Part shown: piece by piece, positions 7,304 to 17,900 of the stretch | How the letters are laid out: each line of letters begins with the position of its first letter | How positions within the stretch are numbered: the first letter of the stretch is position 1 | From: Tribonema minus | Taxonomy: Eukaryota; Sar; Xanthophyceae; Tribonematales; Tribonemataceae | Assembly: GCA_017506865.1 (NCBI GenBank) | Contig: JAFCMP010000101.1 | Location: forward strand, 620,001 to 684,000 | DNA: 64,000 nucleotides | Reading direction: 5' to 3' | The notes under the pieces: model-generated | The model's database searches: none | The model's input: only the letters and a program-made list of their open reading frames with translations | Told to the model about the DNA's origin: nothing | Made by a program: the position numbers and the translations under genes

Positions 7304-10300
7304 CTACACATGCAATGATTCCAGCTGGGCTTGTGTGCCAACTAGGAACCAAGAACCATTCGATGCATCTGGGCGCGTGTTGTACAAGCTAGGGTCCAGT
7401 ACTAGGGTCTGATACACCCCTTCAACAATCCAGAACACCCTATGAGCTATCTGTGTACGCCTTGTCTTCCCCTTTGAGACTACGCCTGTGAGCTCGCCCT
7501 CACACCAAGTAAGGTGCTCTTCGCCGCTTGGCTCCGTGAACTTGAAAACAGCCATAAGCTGCAGTCCGCTGATAGCTGCACTCTGCAACACCGATGTCGC
7601 AGGTGGCTGGAGTAACGCCTCCGCCAGAGGCGCAAGCTCATACGAGCCCGCACCACATTGGGCCAGAACGCCGCCAACGCCCCGCGCCTTGACGGCGCGT
7701 CGCAGCTGACGCTTGACCACCTGAGTGTTTGAGCCCGCCACTGTAATGTCGCGACAGGCAATGGCCTTGTTTAATGTAGACCAGTACTCCTCGAGTACTT
7801 GGGGGCACTCATCTAGCTGCTCGGAGTCCTCCCACGAGTCAACTATCCCCCCGCTGGTTGCACCCTCCCAGCGTATTAGGTACTGTAGGCGGTGCCCCCG
7901 CCCGCGCGCTGCCGCCGCTACACGATGTTGAAGTATCGCCTCTACGCCGTGCCGCTGGAAGTTGTGAGCAGCAACGTCGTCAGTAGAGAGTGAGCCAGGT
8001 GAATGCCCGCTCCAGTGCTTCGCCAGCAGGTAGCGAGAGAAGCCCGCAGGCAACGTCTCCGGCTGCTGCCGCATGTCGCTAGGGTCGCGACACTTCTTGG
8101 TGAGGCGCATCGATATGCGCGTAGGCCGTCCGTTGATGTCCACCAGAAGACACCCGGCCTGCACACGCTCCCCGCCGCTCTCCGCCGGGCCCGCTAATAT
8201 TATGCTATAGGGCCCATGCCATCTATCCAAGAGCTTCTTGCTAAAGAGTGTGCGCTTCGCCTTGTTGAACTCCCCCGCCACTGGTGCCGGCTCCGTGTCT
8301 GCAGATGCCGTATGCGTGCGCGGCACATGGTAGTACCACACTCGCTCACCAGCGCTGAACGACTGACGTAGTCCAAATGCCTCCGCGATCTCGGTGTTCT
8401 CGCGGAGCACCTTAGCCCGTCGCAGCGCATGACGTTGGTTGGCAATGGTGTTGGCTGAGCGCTGCCGCTCAAGGATGTCGAACACTAGCTGTGACACTGA
8501 AGGATGTGTGCCAGGCTTGACCAAGGGCTGTTGAAGCTTGCCCAGTATGAGGTGTAGTGCGACGGCGGCCTCGCGACCAGTAGCCAGAAGGAAGGGGGTT
8601 GCGCCGGTGGCGCGGTTGTAGGCAGTGTTGTGGGCAAAACTGATATGAGGTAGCCAGTCCGCCCAATTGTTCTTGGCACTATCAACTAACATGGCGAGCA
8701 TCTGGGCTAGCTCCTGCATGAAACGCTCACACTTGCCGTTGCACTCAGGGTGGTATGCGGTAGTGGAAAGCTTCTTGACGCCCATCTGCTTGTAGACAGC
8801 TTGAGAAAGCTCTGCCATGAAGAGGCTGCCGCGGTCGCTGAGGAGCTTAGAAGGGGGACCGTGACGAGTGCTGTGCTGGTTGACTAAAACTTCAGCTGTG
8901 CCAGCAGCACTGTAGTCCCCAGGCTTGATGGGATAGCACCACACCCAGCCCGAAAACAGGCACATCACCACCAGTATGTACATGAAGCCGCCAGCACTGA
9001 GGGGTAGGGGGCCGAAGTGGTCAAGCGCTAGGCTATGAAAGGCGTAGGGGGGCCTCTCGCGCCATATAGTGGGCCAGCGAGACAGCTTGCCGGTGTGCTT
9101 GAACGCTTGGCAGGGCCAGCAATGATTAACCCAGTAGTTGACGTCTAGGGTCCAAGAGGGCCACCAGCAGTGCGCGCGGGTGCGCTCCATTGTGCGTTTA
9201 ATGCCCTGGTGGCCTGCCCAAGCTGAGCCGTGCATCGCCTCAAGAACTTGATCCCTAATGGACCGGGGAATGGCAAGCTGTGGAAGCGGGGATTCGGGGG
9301 TGTTGTGCACCAAGAGCTGAGCGTTGCCGCAGACGACAAGGCTGCACTGCAAGGCCCATTTCTGTACCTGGGCTGCAAGCGCCGCGTCTGCTGGCAGTCC
9401 TGCTCCAAGCAGCATGTTGCAAATTGGCCCCAGCTGAGCATCTGCGCGCTGCTCTCGCTGCCAGTCACCAGGCGTCATGACGCCCAGTTGAGGATGCTCA
9501 GCGAAGCACTCCCATGCACCCGCCTCAGCGTCTGCCGCCTCAGCAAGCGCGGAAATCTGCTCCTCTCCCCCTCCTTGAAGCGCTGCTACCACCTCCGTGC
9601 AGATGTTGATGTACTCTGCTGTTGCAAATGCCTCCAGCCGCTCCCACTCGTGGGCCTGCAGGCAGTACGCCTCGAGCAGCCGCTCGCGCTCGCTCTCCTC
9701 TGCATCTTGTGGTGTAGCAGGGACAGGATTGCGGCTTGGCCCGTCGGCATTGCCGTGTGACGCGCCCTTCTTGTAGCGAATGGTGATGTTGAAGGCGCTG
9801 AGGAACTCGCTCCAGCGCGCGCCGCGCGCGGTGCGCTCGCGAAGGCTGTCGATGTACTGAAGAGCGCGGTGGTCGGTGTAGAGGACAAACGGCGTCCCCC
9901 ACAGGATGTGTTTGAACTTCTTGATGCCGAAGACGATGGCGCCGGCTTCAAGGTCGGTAGTAGACCAGTTGCGCTCATTGGGTAGAGTCGCGCGAGATGT
10001 GAAGGCGATCGGTTGCTCCGCGCCGTCGTTGTTGGCCTGCGAGAGCACTGCGCCAAAGCCCTCCTTGCATGCGTCTGTGGCAAGGACAAAGGGGCGCTCG
10101 CCTGTGCTGGCGCGCGCGTAGTCGGGGTACTGCATGCAAGTGTGAAGCGCCAGGGCTTCGTTGACCTTGCGGATGGCTTGCTGTTGAGCACTGCCAACTA
10201 TGAAGTCCACCCCCTTGGCCATCAGATGGGTGAGCGGTGCTACCAGCTTGGCCATGTTCTGAATAAATCGCCGGTAGTAGTTTGCGAGGCCAAGCCACGC

Positions 10301-13300
10301 ACGCAGCTGAGAGATGTTGCAGGGGATGGGCATCTCAAGTAGGGCTTGAACTTTGGATGGATCTGGCCTGATGCCATCAACGCCCACAATGTGCCCCAGG
10401 AACTTGATGTGCTTACACCCTATGTGCAGCTTGCTGGGGGCTAGCTTCATCCCATGATGCTCTAGGCGCTGAAAAAGGGCTTTGAGGTCGTCGAGGTGCT
10501 GAGCCGTGGATGTAGAGTGCACAATGACGTCGTCAATGTAGGGCTGGACGCGCTCTAGGCCGGAAAGCACCATCTGCATGAGGCGTGTAAAGTGCCCTGG
10601 CGCCCCCGCTGCCCCCTGTGGGCACCGTAGCCACTCATACAAGCCAAACGACGTGACCATGGCAGTGAGGGGGATGCTGTCTGCATCTATGGCACTAGTG
10701 AAGTACCCACTGGTGATGTCCATGGTGGTGAAGACCTTTGAGCCCCCCAAACTATTGAGAAGATCCTCTATGTTGGGAATGGGGATCTGGGGGATCTTGG
10801 TCTGGGCGTTCAGCTTCTTGTAGTTGACGGTGATTCGGGCAGTGCCATCAGGCTTGAGCACTGCCACCACTGGGGATGCCCACTCAGAGTTGGAAGGGCG
10901 GATGATGCCAGCAGCCAGCAGCTTGTCGATTTCGACCTTGACCAGAGCCGTCATTGCAGGAGAGTACCTATATGGACGGTCATGGTGCGGTGTGCTGCCC
11001 TCTTTGAGATCAAAGCGGAAGGGCAATGTGTTACAATGCCCTATGTCCCACTTGTCTTTTGAGAGCATTTTGCTGCTATACTGAGCGAGCAGTAGGCACA
11101 AACACGCCACCTGATCAACGTCCCATCCCTGCAGGTCAACGCGCACTGCCAGCATGTAGTCTGGCAAGTGCTTGCGTGCCTCAGCCAAAGCAGCATTAAC
11201 CTTAGGGTCTTCGTGAACGTATGACCCCAAACTTAAGCCGCCGCTGTCAGGAATGTGTACTTTTGCGCTCCCACTAGGCTCAAAGTCAACGGCCTCACCG
11301 AGGTGTTGCTGCAGCGCCTCTCGCACGGCTGCTGCGCCCTTCGCAATAGTCGCGTCAGCGCTGCTGCCGGCGTCACCCTCCGGCTCCGCCTCGCAGCGCA
11401 TAATGTCAGTGCGCAGGTCCAGCACAAAGATGTCCTCCTCCCTCCCAGCGCGCGCTGGCGCCGCCGCGGCGGCGCCTGCCGCGTGCGCGGGCTGCGCCGC
11501 TGTATCTCTTGTCACTGATGCTGCCGCTGCAGCATTGCTCCCACTAGCCGCTGCCGCATGCGCGGCGTCCTCAGACGCCGCTGCCGCTGCAGAGCGCTGC
11601 TGCGCCGCTGCCGCCTGTGCGGAGCTCGCCCACTCCACTGCGGTGGCCATGTGCACTGCGACTGGTTCAGCGCCAGCATGCGCCGCTGCTGCCGCAGTGC
11701 TCTGTTGAGTTGCCACTCCATGCGCGGCGCTGGTCGGCGCCGCGGCAGAATCAGCGTATGCCGCGACAGGCGCGGCGCCCGTAGGCGCCGCTGCCACCGC
11801 AGCGCTCCGCTGCGCGTCCGCCGCTTGGGTGGCGCTCGCCGGCGCCACCGAAGAGACTGCGCGCGCTGCAGCTGGCGCGGCGCCCACAGGCGCTGCTGCT
11901 GCTGCAGCACTCCCTGGTGTCACTGGTGCGCGCGAGGCGTGCGCCGACGCAGCCGCTACACCAGCAGCACGCGCCGCGACTGGCGCGGCGCCCTCGGGCG
12001 CCGCTGCCGTCGCAGCGCTCCGTCGCGCAACTGTTGCCTGCGCGACCTCCTTATGAGCCGCCCCTGAGGCAGCTTGGGCCGCAGCGCGCACGGTGCCAGC
12101 CGGCACCGATGCCGCCGCAGCGCCCCGGCATGCAGCCGCTGCCTGCGCAGCAGCAGCAGTGTCGCCGTGTAGGGGGCCAGAAGACGTCTCTTTTGTCGCA
12201 GAGCTCCGCGGCGCGGCCGCTGACTGCGCGGCACCCTGCGGCGCCGCGGCAGCAGCCCGCGGCGCACTGCGCGCAATGCCTGTATATGCTGCCGCCGCAG
12301 CAGCGCTTGCCGGCTCTGCTGCAGCAGCGCTCGCCGGCGCCGCCGTCGCAGCGCTCGCCGGCGCCGCCGCAGCTGCAGCAGCTTGTGCTTGAGGGGCGCG
12401 CGCTCCGCGCGCCACACGTCTGCGCGCCTCCTGTGCAAGAGCCACTCCATACTTGCCGAAAGCGTGGTGGGTGCCAGAATTGATGAGGGTTTGTACTGGA
12501 TCTGGCAGCGACGATGCCGCCGCCTGGTCCACGACATCATGCAGCAATCCGCTCTGCAGCAGGATCCCCCCCAGTAGGTCCGCCATTTGCGGGCACACCG
12601 CGTTCGCCAGCATCTGTGAGTAGGCAGTGACGTCAGGCGGCTCTGGAGCATCCCACTTGTACGAGGTGGGGAAGCTGTGAATGGCGCGCAGCGCATGCCA
12701 GGGTAGGTACTCCGCGCGCGCGTGCTCAGCCGGGTCCTGCGTAGCATCCTGTGGTCGCACGTCCATGTTAGGCTGCAGGTTTCGGCGGTATGTGCAGCCG
12801 CGAATGGTCGGCGCGGGGCCGTCCATAGAGTGCACCTGTTTGGCCTTAGTGTTGCGGCCAACTGTTGCAAAGAAGTCGCGCCGCTGACCGTTGGAGTCAA
12901 GCACGTCGCTGGTGACGTTGCGCACGGTGTCGTACTCAGCTTGCTGCTTGGCATATGTCAGCAACTGCACTGCCTGGTGCATAGACGCCTGCATGCGCGC
13001 GCTGTCGTGCTCGCCAGTGCCAGGTCGCCCCAGCAGCCAAAACACACGCGTGCGCGTCTGAGCAATGCGGCTGTCTGCACCAGTGATCACTAGCTCCTGC
13101 TGCACCGTGAAGCCGCCGTGTGCTGCGCAGCGCAGAAACTCCGCCAGCTCCGGTGCCGCCCTAAGGCCCGGAACATTTTCAATCTGCAGTAGTCGGCAGG
13201 TCTCTGCGCCCATTGCTACCTCCAGCATGTAGTAGAGGTGCTCCATGCCCAAAGCCGTCTCCCCCTCCCCTGCTGTTGAGAACTTCTGGCAGGGGGGGCC

Positions 13301-14347
13301 CCCTAATAAGACCTCGGCGCGCAGCCGCCTCATATCTGCAATGAGCTCTGCGCGCGTAGATGGGTCCGCCATATCCCGGCGGCGGACGTCCGTATGAGGG
13401 TGATTCTCCTTGTATATCCGAAGAGCGCGCTCCTCAGAGTCAACGGCGAGCTTGACGTTCAAGTAGGGCTGGAGCCCCTCCGCCAGGCCGCCAGCGCCGC
13501 AGTAAACGTCTACCGCCGTGGCGCGCGCGTTCGGGTCTCGTTCCAGCACGCTGTCAGTTACCTCACGTAGCGGCCGCGCCTTGCCCAGCACGGTGCCACG
13601 TGGCAGCGAGACGGGCTCCCCCCGCTGCTCGAGCTTGACCGGCTTGGCATGCAGCCCAACCGTCAGCTCGCGTGTGTACATGTGATTCAGGAATTCCTCC
13701 GCGATGGTCACATGTGCTGTGTCCAGTTCTCCCGGGCAGGAGACGACAGGTGTGATCCCATCAGACTCCATCACTTGAACCCAAACTGTCTGCACACCAT
13801 GTTCAAGGCCATCTAGCTCTGTTGCGACGCGCACTACTGCCACCCAATCGCGTTCCTCCCCGTAGGTGTACACTGGGACTTTGGGACTGAAGCTGGGGGT
13901 GGGCTCTGCTGATGGCTCGCCATACACGTATGTGGGCCCACTGCCACTATGACTTGCATGCCACTTATGTCTGCTGATGTGGTCACGCCCAATGATGATG
14001 TCGTGTGGCAGATGTGGTACAATGAGCGCCAGCTGAGTGAAAGCTACCCCGTCTGGGCCATCAGCCTCAAAGTGAAGCGCTACAGCGTGGGTGACGCGCT
14101 GTGGCTTCTTGGATGTGTCAACACCGGCTACTGCCCTAGGTTTGCTGAGTTGGTGGACATCCCGTTGCTCTATGGCTCCTGATGCAACTAATTTGCGGAA
14201 TGCTTGCTCCCTGATGGCAGTAACTGAGGCCCCAGTGTCCCAGAGAATGTCCCTAGAAAACTTGCAACGTAGTGCGCGCGCAGAGCGTAAACGGGCCTTG
14301 AACCTAGAGTGCACGTCAGTATAGAGTTTGCCCCTTACGTTGGGCAC
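7304..14347 (-). CDS. Chromovirus Pol polyprotein with DNA methyltransferase, inverted copy
   Basis: An open frame of about 2,347 codons is nearly identical to 14,925-22,241 but starts 91 codons later. At its 5' end the initiator ATG is lost at the junction: the first codon is GTG where the plus copy has ATG before CCC AAC GTA. In order it encodes a retropepsin (DTGAS), a cytosine-C5 methyltransferase (about 13,519-12,551; DVYCGAGG, GGPPCQKFS, ENVPGL, QTRTRVF), an Ala-rich linker, a reverse transcriptase (YIDD), RNase H, an integrase (HHCC, D,D,E) and a chromodomain. I counted about nine residue differences from the plus copy. At several of them this copy has the residue usual in Ty3/gypsy families (SRATL in RNase H, APLTH after the reverse transcriptase). 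It is intact but probably not expressed on its own, lacking a start codon and an adjacent full gag. Confidence 0.9.
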   Translation of the reverse strand: MPNVRGKLYTDVHSRFKARLRSARALRCKFSRDILWDTGASVTAIREQAFRKLVASGAIEQRDVHQLSKPRAVAGVDTSKKPQRVTHAVALHFEADGPDGVAFTQLALIVPHLPHDIIIGRDHISRHKWHASHSGSGPTYVYGEPSAEPTPSFSPKVPVYTYGEERDWVAVVRVATELDGLEHGVQTVWVQVMESDGITPVVSCPGELDTAHVTIAEEFLNHMYTRELTVGLHAKPVKLEQRGEPVSLPRGTVLGKARPLREVTDSVLERDPNARATAVDVYCGAGGLAEGLQPYLNVKLAVDSEERALRIYKENHPHTDVRRRDMADPSTRAELIADMRRLRAEVLLGGPPCQKFSTAGEGETALGMEHLYYMLEVAMGAETCRLLQIENVPGLRAAPELAEFLRCAAHGGFTVQQELVITGADSRIAQTRTRVFWLLGRPGTGEHDSARMQASMHQAVQLLTYAKQQAEYDTVRNVTSDVLDSNGQRRDFFATVGRNTKAKQVHSMDGPAPTIRGCTYRRNLQPNMDVRPQDATQDPAEHARAEYLPWHALRAIHSFPTSYKWDAPEPPDVTAYSQMLANAVCPQMADLLGGILLQSGLLHDVVDQAAASSLPDPVQTLINSGTHHAFGKYGVALAQEARRRVARGARAPQAQAAAAAAAPASAATAAPASAAAAEPASAAAAAAYTGIARSAPRAAAAAPQGAAQSAAAPRSSATKETSSGPLHGDTAAAAQAAAACRGAAAASVPAGTVRAAAQAASGAAHKEVAQATVARRSAATAAAPEGAAPVAARAAGVAAASAHASRAPVTPGSAAAAAAPVGAAPAAARAVSSVAPASATQAADAQRSAAVAAAPTGAAPVAAYADSAAAPTSAAHGVATQQSTAAAAAHAGAEPVAVHMATAVEWASSAQAAAAQQRSAAAAASEDAAHAAAASGSNAAAAASVTRDTAAQPAHAAGAAAAAPARAGREEDIFVLDLRTDIMRCEAEPEGDAGSSADATIAKGAAAVREALQQHLGEAVDFEPSGSAKVHIPDSGGLSLGSYVHEDPKVNAALAEARKHLPDYMLAVRVDLQGWDVDQVACLCLLLAQYSSKMLSKDKWDIGHCNTLPFRFDLKEGSTPHHDRPYRYSPAMTALVKVEIDKLLAAGIIRPSNSEWASPVVAVLKPDGTARITVNYKKLNAQTKIPQIPIPNIEDLLNSLGGSKVFTTMDITSGYFTSAIDADSIPLTAMVTSFGLYEWLRCPQGAAGAPGHFTRLMQMVLSGLERVQPYIDDVIVHSTSTAQHLDDLKALFQRLEHHGMKLAPSKLHIGCKHIKFLGHIVGVDGIRPDPSKVQALLEMPIPCNISQLRAWLGLANYYRRFIQNMAKLVAPLTHLMAKGVDFIVGSAQQQAIRKVNEALALHTCMQYPDYARASTGERPFVLATDACKEGFGAVLSQANNDGAEQPIAFTSRATLPNERNWSTTDLEAGAIVFGIKKFKHILWGTPFVLYTDHRALQYIDSLRERTARGARWSEFLSAFNITIRYKKGASHGNADGPSRNPVPATPQDAEESERERLLEAYCLQAHEWERLEAFATAEYINICTEVVAALQGGGEEQISALAEAADAEAGAWECFAEHPQLGVMTPGDWQREQRADAQLGPICNMLLGAGLPADAALAAQVQKWALQCSLVVCGNAQLLVHNTPESPLPQLAIPRSIRDQVLEAMHGSAWAGHQGIKRTMERTRAHCWWPSWTLDVNYWVNHCWPCQAFKHTGKLSRWPTIWRERPPYAFHSLALDHFGPLPLSAGGFMYILVVMCLFSGWVWCYPIKPGDYSAAGTAEVLVNQHSTRHGPPSKLLSDRGSLFMAELSQAVYKQMGVKKLSTTAYHPECNGKCERFMQELAQMLAMLVDSAKNNWADWLPHISFAHNTAYNRATGATPFLLATGREAAVALHLILGKLQQPLVKPGTHPSVSQLVFDILERQRSANTIANQRHALRRAKVLRENTEIAEAFGLRQSFSAGERVWYYHVPRTHTASADTEPAPVAGEFNKAKRTLFSKKLLDRWHGPYSIILAGPAESGGERVQAGCLLVDINGRPTRISMRLTKKCRDPSDMRQQPETLPAGFSRYLLAKHWSGHSPGSLSTDDVAAHNFQRHGVEAILQHRVAAAARGRGHRLQYLIRWEGATSGGIVDSWEDSEQLDECPQVLEEYWSTLNKAIACRDITVAGSNTQVVKRQLRRAVKARGVGGVLAQCGAGSYELAPLAEALLQPPATSVLQSAAISGLQLMAVFKFTEPSGEEHLTWCEGELTGVVSKGKTRRTQIAHRVFWIVEGVYQTLVLDPSLYNTRPDASNGSWFLVGTQAQLESLHV
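12551..13519 (-). other. DNA cytosine-C5 methyltransferase domain (inverted copy)
   Basis: This is the domain inside the inverted polyprotein. It retains motif I DVYCGAGG, motif IV GGPPCQ with the catalytic Cys, motif VI ENV, motif VIII QTRTR and the motif X-like ANAV. The only difference from the plus copy I noticed within it is Met for Ile in LQPN(M/I)DV. Confidence 0.9.
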
Positions 14348-14808
14348 GAACGCTGCTCAAGCAGCAACGGCGCGATGGAGACCGGCGGCGTTGGCGGCGC
14401 CTGATGGTGCTGCACAGTCGCCGGCGACAACAACTACGACTGTACAGCGATGGCCTATTTTGGGGCGACGTAAGTCCAGCGGCGCGCGGCTACGGCGCGC
14501 GCGCGCGGAGCGCCTGCAGCAGGAGCAGCGCGCTCGACAGCCGGTAGCAGCCCTCAGCCCTATTCATGGAGCTTGGTACTGCCAGCATGGAGACCCGTGC
14601 ATGCTGCGGCGGGTCATGGAGTTGGCGTGCACCACCAGCAAGCAGTGAGTAGCTGCAGCAGCTACAGCTGAGTAGCTGCGCCGACTACAACTGCAACTTC
14701 TGCGGCGGCAACGGCGCCACATTTGGCGACGCAGCAGCTGCTGCGACACGACACACGACAATCCATCTTCTACACCAACTTCAACTCCGACATCAACTGC
14801 GACTCCCA
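14348..14808 (+). repeat. Direct repeat flanking the inverted insert (right copy)
   Basis: This near-copy of 4,715-5,180 sits between the two pol genes. Indels break its reading frame. It is followed by unique sequence (14,809-14,924) that is open and in frame with pol. Confidence 0.85.
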
Positions 14809-14924
14809 CACAGCGGCAAGACCGCCTGCACCACGGCGCGGCGCCTGCTGCGGCGCCGCACGCCGCCGACGACGCCGCCTTTGCAGCTCTGCAGCGGCTT
14901 CAGGCTGATCTCTGCAGCGGCTTC

Positions 14925-17900
14925 ATGCCTTCAAGGTGGATGCGGCTCAACCTGAGCCGCAGCGGCGGCAGCGGGCGCCGGCGGCAGCCATCCATCGACG
15001 AGGTGCTGGACGGCGAGGCGGGCCTGACAGCGGTGGAGATAGCCATGGCAGAGGAGGCGCGCACTGTTGAGCGCTGCTTCGAGATACTGGCCATGTGGGC
15101 GCCGGAGGACGGAGCTGATGACGGGGCGGTCTTGGCATACTACGCTGAGGTGGCAGCGATGGAGGCCGCAGTACTACCTGTACCACAGCAGGCAAGCATG
15201 CCCAACGTAAGGGGCAAACTCTATACTGACGTGCACTCTAGGTTCAAGGCCCGTTTACGCTCTGCGCGCGCACTACGTTGCAAGTTTTCTAGGGACATTC
15301 TCTGGGACACTGGGGCCTCAGTTACTGCCATCAGGGAGCAAGCATTCCGCAAATTAGTTGCATCAGGAGCCATAGAGCAACGGGATGTCCACCACCTCAG
15401 CAAACCTAGGGCAGTAGCCGGTGTTGACACATCCAAGAAGCCACAGCGCGTCACCCACGCTGTAGCGCTTCACTTTGAGGCTGATGGCCCAGACGGGGTA
15501 GCTTTCACTCAGCTGGCGCTCATTGTACCACATCTGCCACACGACATCATCATTGGGCGTGACCACATCAGCAGACATAAGTGGCATGCAAGTCATAGTG
15601 GCAGTGGGCCCACATACGTGTATGGCGAGCCATCAGCAGAGCCCACCCCCAGCTTCAGTCCCAAAGTCCCAGTGTACACCTACGGGGAGGAACGCGATTG
15701 GGTGGCAGTAGTGCGCGTCGCAACAGAGCTAGATGGCCTTGAACATGGTGTGCAGACAGTTTGGGTTCAAGTGATGGAGTCTGATGGGATCACACCTGTC
15801 GTCTCCTGCCCGGGAGAACTGGACACAGCACATGTGACCATCGCGGAGGAATTCCTGAATCACATGTACACACGCGAGCTGACGGTTGGGCTGCATGCCA
15901 AGCCGGTCAAGCTCGAGCAGCGGGGGGAGCCCGTCTCGCTGCCACGTGGCACCGTGCTGGGCAAGGCGCGGCCGCTACGTGAGGTAACTGACAGCGTGCT
16001 GGAACGAGACCCGAACGCGCGCGCCACGGCGGTAGACGTTTACTGCGGCGCTGGCGGCCTGGCGGAGGGGCTCCAGCCCTACTTGAACGTCAAGCTCGCC
16101 GTTGACTCTGAGGAGCGCGCTCTTCGGATATACAAGGAGAATCACCCTCATACGGACGTCCGCCGCCGGGATATGGCGGACCCATCTACGCGCGCAGAGC
16201 TCATTGCAGATATGAGGCGGCTGCGCGCCGAGGTCTTATTAGGGGGCCCCCCCTGCCAGAAGTTCTCAACAGCAGGGGAGGGGGAGACGGCTTTGGGCAT
16301 GGAGCACCTCTACTACATGCTGGAGGTAGCAATGGGCGCAGAGACCTGCCGACTACTGCAGATTGAAAATGTTCCGGGCCTTAGGGCGGCACCGGAGCTG
16401 GCGGAGTTTCTGCGCTGCGCAGCACACGGCGGCTTCACGGTGCAGCAGGAGCTAGTGATCACTGGTGCAGACAGCCGCATTGCTCAGACGCGCACGCGTG
16501 TGTTTTGGCTGCTGGGGCGACCTGGCACTGGCGAGCACGACAGCGCGCGCATGCAGGCGTCTATGCACCAGGCAGTGCAGTTGCTGACATATGCCAAGCA
16601 GCAAGCTGAGTACGACACCGTGCGCAACGTCACCAGCGACGTGCTTGACTCCAACGGTCAGCGGCGCGACTTCTTTGCAACAGTTGGCCGCAACACTAAG
16701 GCCAAACAGGTGCACTCTATGGACGGCCCCGCGCCGACCATTCGCGGCTGCACATACCGCCGAAACCTGCAGCCTAACATCGACGTGCGACCACAGGATG
16801 CTACGCAGGACCCGGCTGAGCACGCGCGCGCGGAGTACCTACCCTGGCATGCGCTGCGCGCCATTCACAGCTTCCCCACCTCGTACAAGTGGGATGCTCC
16901 AGAGCCGCCTGACGTCACTGCCTACTCACAGATGCTGGCGAACGCGGTGTGCCCGCAAATGGCGGACCTACTGGGGGGGATCCTGCTGCAGAGCGGATTG
17001 CTGCATGATGTCGTGGACCAGGCGGCGGCATCGTCGCTGCCAGATCCAGTACAAACCCTCATCAATTCTGGCACCCACCACGCTTTCGGCAAGTATGGAG
17101 TGGCTCTTGCACAGGAGGCGCGCAGACGTGTGGCGCGCGGAGCGCGCGCCCCTCAAGCACAAGCTGCTGCAGCTGCGGCGGCGCCGGCGAGCGCTGCGAC
17201 GGCGGCGCCGGCGAGCGCTGCTGCAGCAGAGCCGGCAAGCGCTGCTGCGGCGGCAGCATATACAGGCATTGCGCGCAGTGCGCCGCGGGCTGCTGCCGCG
17301 GCGCCGCAGGGTGCCGCACAGTCAGCGGCCGCGCCGCGGAGCTCTGCGACAAAAGAGACGTCTTCTGGCCCCCTACACGGCGACACTGCTGCTGCTGCGC
17401 AGGCAGCGGCTGCATGCCGGGGCGCTGCGGCGGCATCGGTGCCGGCTGGCACCGTGCGCGCTGCGGCCCAAGCTGCCTCAGGGGCGGCTCATAAGGAGGT
17501 CGCGCAGGCAACAGTTGCGCGACGGAGCGCTGCGACGGCAGCGGCGCCCGAGGGCGCCGCGCCAGTCGCGGCGCGTGCTGCTGGTGTAGCGGCTGCGTCG
17601 GCGCACGCCTCGCGCGCACCAGTGACACCAGGGAGTGCTGCAGCAGCAGCAGCGCCTGTGGGCGCCGCGCCAGCTGCAGCGCGCGCAGTCTCTTCGGTGG
17701 CGCCGGCGAGCGCCACCCAAGCGGCGGACGCGCAGCGGAGCGCTGCGGTGGCAGCGGCGCCTACGGGCGCCGCGCCTGTCGCGGCATACGCTGATTCTGC
17801 CGCGGCGCCGACCAGCGCCGCGCATGGAGTGGCAACTCAACAGAGCACTGCGGCAGCAGCGGCGCATGCTGGCGCTGAACCAGTCGCAGTGCACATGGCC

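Noticed and set aside
11253-12483. Several Ala/Arg-rich ORFs antisense to the inverted pol linker
   Set aside because: They are shadow frames of the GC-rich Ala linker. They mirror exactly in the plus copy at 17,062-18,292 and have no independent start signals or domains.
16026-16994. Methyltransferase as part of a restriction-modification system or host DNMT gene
   Set aside because: It is inside one continuous retrotransposon polyprotein with no partner endonuclease and is duplicated exactly with the element.
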